From positions 1 through 52,750 of the IMG/VR virus record IMGVR_UViG_3300048446_000640: DNA of 52,750 nucleotides, one strand, 5' to 3'. Of this stretch, positions 41,300 to 47,513 are shown one piece after another (position 1 is the stretch's first letter; each line of letters opens with the position of its first letter). The notes under the pieces were generated by a model that searched no databases, had not been told where the DNA came from, and saw only the letters and a list, made by a program, of their open reading frames with translations. Position numbers and translations under genes: made by a program. Source of the DNA: a virus.

Positions 41300-43351
41300 A
41301 TGACATCATATTATAATGATTATGTCTCGTCAGTCCCAGGGTACGGTGGTGGCTTAGACTCAATGTATGATAATACATTTCAGGATACTTTAATAACCGA
41401 TACTTCTAGTGCATTAGATACATTTACTCCTGCCCCGGTTATGTACAATAACACTAGGGATTGGATTAGTGATGTTCATGCAATAACTGGTGTAAATAAT
41501 CCTTTCCAAAATTCGGGATTCTATACTGACTATGGTAGTTTTGCGGATTACAGTAATGACTACGGAGATTTTGATACTACTGACTACGAGTTTGATTTTG
41601 GGGATGAGCCTTACGATGGATGGTCGGATGATAATTTAATAACTGGGGATTGGGATGACTTAACCTCAATGGCAAATAGCCTGAACCTTAGTGAGGGTGA
41701 TAATATTGTAGCTACATATAATGACCTTACTAGTTTGGATGGTGGTATTGAACTTCAGTCCTTAGAGAAGGCAGGTGTTGAGCTTTATGATGCTGATGGA
41801 AACATTAATGAGGATTTAGATACTAATACAGCAATTGCTAAGCTGGAAGGTGCTATATTGGACACTGAGAACGGGTTATCTCATGAGGAGAGGACTGAGA
41901 TGACCCAGACTCGTAATGAGTTAGTGAATGCTACAGAAGCTGGTCTTGATCAAATAACGATCAATGATATGGGTGAGCAGCAGGATATGATGGTTCATAC
42001 TAGGAACGATTATATGTATAAAAATCCCAAGGTTTCTACGGGAACTAAAGAGGGGATACCTTTGTTTGGTAGTTGGATTAAGAGGGGTCAGAATTACAAC
42101 AAAGATGGAGAAATTGGTGCTGGATATGTAAGTCCTGATGGTAAGTTTGTTATGTCTGATGCTATGGCAGCAGCTCAGCCAACTAGTAACTCTAAGCTTT
42201 TATATGGTGATGGTAATATAACAAACACTGCACCTAGACCTGGGCAGACAGTAGATTTGGCACAAGCTAGAAGACAAGTGGCAGATTCTATGGGTAAACC
42301 TAATCTTTTTGATCGAAGTGGTCAGATTGTGGAGAACAGGAAGGGTTTTAATGATTACTTCGATAGCTTTACAGACACACTAGGTAATGTTGCCACTACT
42401 GTTCTTAGCCCATTAAACTTTGTAACTGATACAGTAGGTGGTGGTATTCGGAAGTTTGGTAATGCATTGGGTGATAACTTTATTGGTACGGGAATCAGTA
42501 ACTTAGGTGGATTCATTGATGGTACTGGGGATTTTGTATTTAACACCGTACCTAACACCGTAATAAACTATCCAGACAATGCCGTGAATATGCTGACTGG
42601 AGCAGGCAGGGCATTGATGGGAACTGATATGGGTATCGGTCATCCTAGTAATTCGGATTTATTTATGGGTGGGCTAAAAGGATTATTTACAGATCCATTA
42701 GTTCTTGCCGGGGATGCGTTAAGTTTTCCTCTCAGTTTAGCAGTAGATGTATTAGGTGTTGATGAACTTTCCTTTGGATCGAAATCAGGCGGAGGCGGAG
42801 GCGGAGGCAAAAAGAAGCCTAAGAAGAAAGCCCGTAAGAATGTGCCAATAGTAAAAGGGACAGGCAAGATGAAGTCTAATGGATCTAGTACTGGTGGAAC
42901 TGGTTCTAGTGCAGTTTCTGCTGCAATGCCAGGTGGTGGGTCTGTTGTATCTGTTGGTGATGATTCTTATGATTTAAGTACTGCCGATGGTCAGCAGTCT
43001 TATGTTGATGAAACCGGAAGTTACGAAGCCCTTATGGAAGCTTTAAATAGAACGGGCGAAAGTTATCTGCTTGGTTCAGGTGTAGAAGGCAAAGATAAAC
43101 CTTTTAAGGCAGGGGCTGCGGATAAGAGTGGTATTAAAGATAATGCTATGGCAAACCAGGGTAATCCTAGTGCTACCAGAAGGATGGCTGCACCAAAAAA
43201 TCCCATAGATGTATATGCAGGGAAAGAAGACCCTGATGCTATGAATGCAGATTCAAAAGCAACAAAAGCAACAAGCCCAAGTGATATATTTGAGAATCCT
43301 GTTCAGACTGACATTGATGACATGGTTCCTAAGGATGAAGAGGATCAATGA
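41300..43351 (+). CDS. Structural-type protein with Gly7 and Lys-rich junction (683 aa)
   Basis: The N-terminus is rich in Asp, Tyr, Asn and Gly. Residues about 355-490 contain several Gly/Val/Leu-rich amphipathic stretches (FGNALGDNFIGTGISNLGGF, then LVLAGDALSFPLSLAVDVLG) that could contact membrane. These are followed near 497 by a run of seven Gly and then KKKPKKKARK, a strongly basic patch suited to binding nucleic acid. The C-terminus is low-complexity and acidic. The build is compatible with an internal or ejected virion protein away from the main structural block. Family not recognised. It is led by its own promoter-box and is the first of a + strand operon to 44.5 kb. Confidence 0.6.
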   Translation: MTSYYNDYVSSVPGYGGGLDSMYDNTFQDTLITDTSSALDTFTPAPVMYNNTRDWISDVHAITGVNNPFQNSGFYTDYGSFADYSNDYGDFDTTDYEFDFGDEPYDGWSDDNLITGDWDDLTSMANSLNLSEGDNIVATYNDLTSLDGGIELQSLEKAGVELYDADGNINEDLDTNTAIAKLEGAILDTENGLSHEERTEMTQTRNELVNATEAGLDQITINDMGEQQDMMVHTRNDYMYKNPKVSTGTKEGIPLFGSWIKRGQNYNKDGEIGAGYVSPDGKFVMSDAMAAAQPTSNSKLLYGDGNITNTAPRPGQTVDLAQARRQVADSMGKPNLFDRSGQIVENRKGFNDYFDSFTDTLGNVATTVLSPLNFVTDTVGGGIRKFGNALGDNFIGTGISNLGGFIDGTGDFVFNTVPNTVINYPDNAVNMLTGAGRALMGTDMGIGHPSNSDLFMGGLKGLFTDPLVLAGDALSFPLSLAVDVLGVDELSFGSKSGGGGGGGKKKPKKKARKNVPIVKGTGKMKSNGSSTGGTGSSAVSAAMPGGGSVVSVGDDSYDLSTADGQQSYVDETGSYEALMEALNRTGESYLLGSGVEGKDKPFKAGAADKSGIKDNAMANQGNPSATRRMAAPKNPIDVYAGKEDPDAMNADSKATKATSPSDIFENPVQTDIDDMVPKDEEDQ

Positions 43352-43712
43352 GTTTATTCGGGTCTTTCGTATAGAGAACCCAAGCTTATTAGGATTATAT
43401 CGTATATTTTTAGGCATACTTAAGGTTTTGCCTTATATAGCATGCAGAAGCGCCGATGATATCCGGGAATGGAAGAGAAGGTATAGAATCTGCCGAAAAT
43501 GCCCTATATATGATGCAGAACTAAGAAGATGCCGACCATTTAACGGATCTAATAGAGGATGTGGGTGTTATGTCCCATTTAGTAACATTATTTATGACAA
43601 GTGTTGGGGAAGAGAATATTATGGCAGACCTTTTGGATGGGCAGCCTCGGATACGCTCACAAGGATTAAGCGTGTTCGTAGGAGAAGAAGAAATCCATAT
43701 TTACGAAGGTAA
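43335..43712 (+). CDS. Cys-rich basic phage protein (125 aa)
   Basis: A hydrophobic N-terminal stretch (LLGLYRIFLGILKVLPYIAC) is followed by CRKCPIYDAELRRCRPFNGS, GCGCYVPF and DKCWG, seven Cys in a spacing that resembles the CxxC...C...CGCY zinc ribbon of small DUF6171-like phage proteins, then an Arg-rich tail. Start 43335 overlaps the 683-aa gene by 17 bases; earlier in-frame starts lie deep in that gene. Role unknown. Confidence 0.6.
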   Translation: MKRINEFIRVFRIENPSLLGLYRIFLGILKVLPYIACRSADDIREWKRRYRICRKCPIYDAELRRCRPFNGSNRGCGCYVPFSNIIYDKCWGREYYGRPFGWAASDTLTRIKRVRRRRRNPYLRR

Positions 43713-43800
43713 ATGGAAAAACGCAGAAGGTGTCTTTGATACCCTTGAGGAAGCAGTAAAAAATGCTCTACCCCGTGGGGGGGGAAATATTGCTCCATGA
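43621..43800 (+). CDS. Small phage protein overlapping the Cys-rich gene (59 aa)
   Basis: ATG 43621 with a GGGGAAG sequence upstream opens a frame with VFVGEEEIHIYEGKWKNAEG and FDTLEEAVKNAL, a sensible beta-beta-alpha fold. It overlaps the Cys-rich gene by 92 bases, where the other frame encodes an Arg-rich tail. The stop overlaps the next start by ATGA. Function unknown. Confidence 0.5.
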   Translation: MADLLDGQPRIRSQGLSVFVGEEEIHIYEGKWKNAEGVFDTLEEAVKNALPRGGGNIAP

Positions 43801-44066
43801 GGGGAGTGAAGGCTCCTGACTATGTTAGGGAGATAAGAGCAATTCAAGGGGGGGACGGGGTGGCTTTAAAGTATTACTCAGAGATAATGGGTTATCAAAA
43901 TATCGGATTAAAATTAAGTAAGACTGGTAAATTACCAGATATTTCGACAAAGGCCGACAACATGGCAGACGCTACGCTATTGTGTGATGAATGGAACAAA
44001 TGGTTAAAAACAGAATCCATACATTCGTATGGCAAAGCGAAGAAACGCTCATCATCGCGAAGGTGA
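43797..44066 (+). CDS. Small phage protein of unknown function (89 aa)
   Basis: Starts at an ATGA overlap with the previous gene. It contains GGDGVALKYYSEIMGYQNIG and a basic Ser/Arg/Lys-rich C-terminus. It is mostly alpha-helical. Not recognised. Confidence 0.5.
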   Translation: MRGVKAPDYVREIRAIQGGDGVALKYYSEIMGYQNIGLKLSKTGKLPDISTKADNMADATLLCDEWNKWLKTESIHSYGKAKKRSSSRR

Positions 44067-44182
44067 ATAGCGAAAACTTCTGTTGGAAAACCTTCTTCTT
44101 TTTTTACGAGCTAGGGATTGATTATGCTTTAGCTGCTATGCCTCAAATAAACAAAATTATTGATATACATCTTGAAGAATGA
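43991..44182 (+). CDS. Doubtful small overlapping gene (63 aa)
   Basis: An open frame fills the gap between the 89-aa gene and the HNH gene, overlapping the former by 76 bases and the latter by four. The C-terminal part (FYELGIDYALAAMPQINKII) reads like protein, and a GTG at 44063 would avoid most of the overlap. No Shine-Dalgarno sequence or family match. Confidence 0.3.
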   Translation: MEQMVKNRIHTFVWQSEETLIIAKVNSENFCWKTFFFFYELGIDYALAAMPQINKIIDIHLEE

Positions 44183-44478
44183 AAAGAAACGTCGGATTAA
44201 AAAGAAAAACGCCCCTAAGAAGAATATCGAAGAAGCGCCAGGGAGACTTGAAGAAGTACTCCGAAATGCGCCGGAACTTTCTTCATGGACTGCCATTATG
44301 CGAGGTCTGTGCAAAGGCAAAAAGTACCGACGTTCATCATAAAAAGGGTAGGGGAAAATACTACCTTGATGAGGATACATGGCTTGCAACTTGCCGAAGA
44401 TGCCATGACCAGATTCATGCGAACCCAGCCTGGGCTAGAGAAAAGGGATATTTGCTAGATCGTTATGTCGATGAGTAG
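44179..44478 (+). CDS. HNH endonuclease (99 aa)
   Basis: A metal-dependent DNA endonuclease of the phage HNH type. A basic N-terminus of 35 residues leads to CEVCAK (first zinc pair), DVHHKKGRG (the catalytic HH), then WLATCRRCHDQIHANPAWAR with the second CxxC pair and the final HNH His. The length is typical of small phage HNH proteins, which often assist packaging or nick DNA. It ends the + strand operon. All expected residues are present. Confidence 0.88.
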   Translation: MKRNVGLKRKTPLRRISKKRQGDLKKYSEMRRNFLHGLPLCEVCAKAKSTDVHHKKGRGKYYLDEDTWLATCRRCHDQIHANPAWAREKGYLLDRYVDE

Positions 44479-44509
44479 AATAGTCATTAAAAGCAAAACT
44501 AAGATAATA

Positions 44510-44710
44510 TCAGAGGTCATCATCCTGAACCTCATCTAAGGCAGGTTTGAGTTTAGTTATTTCCTCAGTCGCTTTTTCTGCTTTATTTCGAGCATCTAGC
44601 TCAATATTCATACAGAGACTCCTCCACTCTTCGAGCAATTTGATCCGTTCCTGAGGCGTCTGTCCGACTGAATCAGGTGCGTAATCCCCGTATGTTGCTA
44701 CGAAGTTCAT
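44510..44710 (-). CDS. Small phage protein of unknown function (66 aa)
   Basis: A helical acidic protein (RIKLLEEWRSLCMNIELDAR, then KAEKATEEITKLKPALDE) probably forming a short coiled coil. Upstream are the 44749-44770 box and an AGGAG that lies too far from the ATG (about 25 bases) to be a ribosome-binding site. A second GTTAC-containing stretch precedes the ATG directly. Not recognised. Confidence 0.5.
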   Translation of the reverse strand: MNFVATYGDYAPDSVGQTPQERIKLLEEWRSLCMNIELDARNKAEKATEEITKLKPALDEVQDDDL

Positions 44711-44748
44711 GGTAATTGATTACCAATATAGTAACCAATTCTCCTAAA

Positions 44749-44770
44749 GTAATCAAGATAAATAGGTTAC
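44749..44770 (-). promoter_or_regulatory. GTAACCTA box at the end of the replication operon
   Basis: GTAACCTA-N10-TTAC, nearly identical over 19 bases to the copy at 189-210 on the other strand (TTATCTTGAT centre). The TAA of GTAACC is the stop codon of the gene at 44767-45231. Confidence 0.6.
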
Positions 44771-45231
44771 ACGTTGAAGGGCTTAAGTTTGTTTTGTTCT
44801 AGGCAATAACCCTTGCCATGACCCAAGTCCTTAATGTTCTCTTCCTTGATTAAATCTTTCTTCCATGCCCATCCCTTGACATCAACCTTCTTTCCATCCA
44901 CCACGCACAACACATAAAAGTCTACATCCGGATTTACCTTTAGTGTACTTAGCAAACGAGCAGTAGGATAATGAGATGATTTAATATCATATCTGTTCCC
45001 CTTTAACACACCATCGCAACTACCGGAGCGAGGAGACGGAGCGAAGTCAGGAAATGTATTGAACTGTTTTGCAAATGCATACTCTGCAACAGCACCCATT
45101 ACGTCTGCCTCCGCCCCGTCTTGTTTACCCATTTTTGCGTCCTTAACACCCGTACCCCTCGAGATTAAGGTACGCATTCGCCCCAATATCTGACACAAAT
45201 TATATTCTGCTTCAGTAAGCTCTAAAATCAT
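44767..45231 (-). CDS. Restriction-endonuclease-fold protein, PD-(D/E)XK-like (154 aa)
   Basis: GAVAEYAFAK supplies an early Glu near residue 50. SGSCDGVLKGNRYDIKSSHY contains the Asp (D74) and the D-x-K pair (D82, K84) of a PD-(D/E)XK site, followed by FYVLCVVDGKKVDVKGWAWK. This is the pattern of small phage nucleases of restriction-enzyme fold. It lies at the 3' end of the replication operon and overlaps the RHH-like gene. Substrate unknown. Confidence 0.65.
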   Translation of the reverse strand: MILELTEAEYNLCQILGRMRTLISRGTGVKDAKMGKQDGAEADVMGAVAEYAFAKQFNTFPDFAPSPRSGSCDGVLKGNRYDIKSSHYPTARLLSTLKVNPDVDFYVLCVVDGKKVDVKGWAWKKDLIKEENIKDLGHGKGYCLEQNKLKPFNV

Positions 45232-45404
45232 ATAGCGTTTTGTTTCTTTAGGATGTCCCTCACAAACCTTGATACACTCTTTCTCTTTCGATGTGCATTA
45301 TGCATGAGGGTCTTCTTTTGATCTACAGTCATACTGATACTTAGCTGACTAGACCTAGGTAGCTTTTCTCCCTCACAAAAGTCTGGTGATTTGTATTTAG
45401 CCAC
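45228..45404 (-). CDS. Small ribbon-helix-helix-like protein (58 aa)
   Basis: GTG 45404, preceded by GGAG and AGG, opens a basic protein with SQLSISMTVDQKKTLMHNAH and RKSVSRFVRDILKK, the strand-helix-helix order of Arc/MetJ-type DNA-binding proteins. It overlaps both neighbours by a few bases. It is a candidate transcription factor, possibly for the GTAACCTA boxes (inference only). Confidence 0.5.
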   Translation of the reverse strand: MAKYKSPDFCEGEKLPRSSQLSISMTVDQKKTLMHNAHRKRKSVSRFVRDILKKQNAI

Positions 45405-45558
45405 GTTTCCTAAGCTCCTTTATTTCTTTTTTTGTCTTCTTTATCTCTTCCTGTATCCACTTTCTTTTATCTTCGTGATACTTGATCCGATGACTGCACA
45501 TCTTCGAATCATCCTTAAGGTAAGATATTCTTGCTTCTAACTGCTCAATATTACTCAT
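45397..45558 (-). CDS. Small coiled-coil protein (53 aa)
   Basis: ATG 45558 to TAA 45397 encodes a charged helix (MSNIEQLEARISYLKDDSKM, then Lys/Glu-rich coil to the end). It overlaps the gene before by eight bases and the next by eight. Function unknown. Confidence 0.5.
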   Translation of the reverse strand: MSNIEQLEARISYLKDDSKMCSHRIKYHEDKRKWIQEEIKKTKKEIKELRKRG

Positions 45559-45730
45559 CGGATTCAGGTATTAGTGTTTCACATATAGGGCAGACCGATC
45601 CATGCCCAGGCTGAGGACAGCAAAGGTTTCTCTCACACTTTACCGAGCAAGAACTTAGTAAAAAACTAATTAACATTACCAATCCCAAACATAGTAATAT
45701 AAATGCCCAATCTTTCTTCGCATCATTCAT
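45551..45730 (-). CDS. Small Cys-rich lipoprotein-like protein (59 aa)
   Basis: The N-terminus has a short charged region (MNDAKKDW), a hydrophobic core (AFILLCLGLVMLISFL) and LSSC, a usable lipobox, so it may be a lipoprotein. The mature part has CERNLCCPQPGHGSVCPIC, six Cys and a His that may bind zinc or form disulphides. A small lipoprotein could be an outer-membrane lysis or exclusion factor. It overlaps the dNMP kinase gene by eight bases. Confidence 0.5.
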   Translation of the reverse strand: MNDAKKDWAFILLCLGLVMLISFLLSSCSVKCERNLCCPQPGHGSVCPICETLIPESDE

Positions 45731-46262
45731 TAACTATTATCTCCTTGTCTATGTATTCATCTGACAACCCTTCTTCGGAAGTATGATCATCTTCAAGAGG
45801 AGTGAACCCATTTCTTTTAACTCTCCACACCTCGCCTTTGAGTTCTTTGATCATTAGTGCCTCATTCTTAAATCGAACATCATCCACTATTACCCGGAAG
45901 CCTTGATAGTTAGCTGCACTAGCCCATGCTATTAAGTCTGCTATTACATCATGGGTTTTATTCAGCCATATTTCCGGAAATAGGTTTCGTCCCCATTCAG
46001 TCCCCAAGGTCTGCAAGAGCTTTCGCCCATTTAATCCTTCAGGAAAACCTGGAATCTGTTCCTCCTTCTCATCATAAAGATATTTCTTGTCAACAATGAC
46101 TGAAAGCATCTCCTTGATGGGAGTGGATAAGGATAATATGTGTCCGCCAACTCTGTTAGCAAAAGTGCTTTTCCCGATTCCTTTCGGCCCAGTAAGTCCA
46201 ATTACTGACGGGAATTCAAATTCTTCTGCTTCAAGAGCCTCACTAATCTTATATGTCTGCAT
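45723..46262 (-). CDS. Deoxynucleoside monophosphate kinase-like protein (179 aa)
   Basis: Phosphorylates dNMPs to dNDPs with ATP, feeding phage DNA synthesis. The P-loop GPKGIGKS is at residues 25-32. LLQTLGTEWGRNLFPEIWLN near 88 is the substrate-binding block and VIVDDVRFKNEA the DVR element seen in T4 gp1-type kinases. Start 46262 gives the usual short N-terminus; an upstream in-frame start at 46331 would add 23 unlike residues. It overlaps the SWIM-like gene upstream by about 60 bases. Confidence 0.82.
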   Translation of the reverse strand: MQTYKISEALEAEEFEFPSVIGLTGPKGIGKSTFANRVGGHILSLSTPIKEMLSVIVDKKYLYDEKEEQIPGFPEGLNGRKLLQTLGTEWGRNLFPEIWLNKTHDVIADLIAWASAANYQGFRVIVDDVRFKNEALMIKELKGEVWRVKRNGFTPLEDDHTSEEGLSDEYIDKEIIVNE

Positions 46263-46453
46263 ACTTTTTTTGGTTTCTTTCCTTGCTTCAATGAAGGCCC
46301 GATAACAAATTGCCAATATTCGCATGAGCATTCCCCGTAACCGCCATACTCTTCCATATCAACTAGCTGAACATTATACTTATTCTTCTTGCTAGTTAGT
46401 AAGTATCGCTCGGCTTCTAAGTGCTGTACTTCGAAGTCAGAGGGAGTACTCAT
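46202..46453 (-). CDS. Small SWIM-type zinc-binding protein (83 aa)
   Basis: Contains GECSCEYWQF and VCRHIRLVRLL, giving the C-x-C...C-x-H arrangement of SWIM zinc fingers, after a beta-rich N-terminus (YNVQLVDMEEYGGYGE). It probably binds nucleic acid or a protein partner. It overlaps the upstream gene by 17 bases and the kinase downstream. Confidence 0.6.
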   Translation of the reverse strand: MSTPSDFEVQHLEAERYLLTSKKNKYNVQLVDMEEYGGYGECSCEYWQFVIGPSLKQGKKPKKVCRHIRLVRLLKQKNLNSRQ

Positions 46454-46682
46454 TGTTACTAAAATAACTAGGTTTCACCCTAGGTATGCCTGTGCCAATC
46501 CTATTGCCATTCTTATCAAACCCACAAATTTGATCTCTTTTCCAAAACTCCTCGATAGCTTCTTCTAATTCAGCTTTGAGCTTGGTGAACTCTCCTTTAC
46601 TTATTGAAAATGTATTAGGGAGGGGAGTTGCCCCCCCTCCCTCTTCCGAAGGGAAATTACTCCCCTGTGTCACCCTCAACAA
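46437..46682 (-). CDS. Small helical protein with uncertain start (81 aa or less)
   Basis: Helical C-terminal part KGEFTKLKAELEEAIEEFWK and PRVKPSYF. No ATG exists in frame; the frame opens at TTG 46682, with GTG 46673 as another choice. Just inside, GGGAGGGG/CCCCTCCC forms an 8-bp GC hairpin (about 46619-46643) that could block or restart translation. Not recognised. Confidence 0.5.
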   Translation of the reverse strand: MLRVTQGSNFPSEEGGGATPLPNTFSISKGEFTKLKAELEEAIEEFWKRDQICGFDKNGNRIGTGIPRVKPSYFSNNEYSL

Positions 46683-46899
46683 CAGCTAATCGCTGCTTAA
46701 GCTCAAGGTTCTCAACCTTAAGAGCAAGTGCTTGAATCTTTTCGAGAACTACATCAAGACGCTGCAGGCACTCTTGGCGTGACATTGCGTTCTGCGTGAT
46801 GACATTGACCTTCTCTTCAACACTAAGCTCATCGAATTTCTTCTGAGCTTCTTCTGCTGTGACGTTATCTTCTGTTGGTTTTTCTTCTTTTTTGCTCAT
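46657..46899 (-). CDS. Small coiled-coil protein (80 aa)
   Basis: Helical and charged, with LQRLDVVLEKIQALALKVEN and LELKQRLAVVEGDTGE at the end. Start 46899 lies one base after the preceding stop; a start four codons earlier is less likely. Part of the SSB operon. Function unknown. Confidence 0.55.
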   Translation of the reverse strand: MSKKEEKPTEDNVTAEEAQKKFDELSVEEKVNVITQNAMSRQECLQRLDVVLEKIQALALKVENLELKQRLAVVEGDTGE

Positions 46900-46900
46900 A

Positions 46901-47089
46901 TTATTGCGCATTTTTTACAAGGCCATATACCTTGCTGATTGGTAAGGATACTGATGCTTTTGCAGTTCTGCCTTTTGGCTTAAACTCCAATGTTTGTTGA
47001 TCAGCATTAATGGTTATTAGAAGCTTTCTGCCGTTACCATCTTCGGCATCAACCTCTCTTGTTAAAGACTTTGTAAGTTTAGTAGCCAT
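46901..47089 (-). CDS. Small phage protein of unknown function (62 aa)
   Basis: Reads KLTKSLTREVDAEDGNGRKL, then TINADQQTLEFKPKGRTAKA and PISKVYGLV, a small beta-rich protein of a type often seen next to phage SSB genes. It shares one base with the SSB stop codon (TAATG). Confidence 0.55.
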   Translation of the reverse strand: MATKLTKSLTREVDAEDGNGRKLLITINADQQTLEFKPKGRTAKASVSLPISKVYGLVKNAQ

Positions 47090-47511
47090 TAATATGGTAC
47101 GTCCTCATCAAGATCAGGGTCTGCAACCTTGTCGGATGACGTGGCTTTAACTTTTTCGACGCTGGCGTTGCCAGCGGGCCCCTCTTTAGGGTTTCCGGCG
47201 GGACAAAAACCAAAAGTATATGGTTTTACAATGTACTTCATTTTGGTCTTCGGCTTTCCATCTTTACCCTCGTAACTAGAATTGCGGATATCTGCTTCAA
47301 GAAAAACTGCATCACCTTTTCTTGCAAACTTTGCAATGTATTCACCAGCTGCTCTCCATGCTTCAAAGTCAAAGTAATGAACTGACTTTTCTCCACCCTT
47401 CTCAGGAAAGTTGCAAGCAAGGCTAAAGGTGACAAGCGAAGTGTCTCCTATCGTTTTTGTTTCGGGGTCAGCAGTTAAGCGACCCAAGAAATTAGATTTT
47501 GCGAATGCCAT
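47089..47511 (-). CDS. ssb: Single-stranded DNA-binding protein (140 aa)
   Basis: An OB-fold protein that coats ssDNA in replication and recombination. MAFAKSNFLGRLTADPETKT and HYFDFEAWRAAGEYIAKFAR, GDAVFLEADIR are typical strands of bacterial/phage SSB. A linker with Lys/Ala/Pro follows and the acidic tip DEDVPY parallels the DDDIPF partner-binding tail of bacterial SSB. The length is normal for phage SSB. It sits in the operon with DnaB-type helicase two bases upstream. Confidence 0.9.
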   Translation of the reverse strand: MAFAKSNFLGRLTADPETKTIGDTSLVTFSLACNFPEKGGEKSVHYFDFEAWRAAGEYIAKFARKGDAVFLEADIRNSSYEGKDGKPKTKMKYIVKPYTFGFCPAGNPKEGPAGNASVEKVKATSSDKVADPDLDEDVPY

Positions 47512-47513
47512 AA

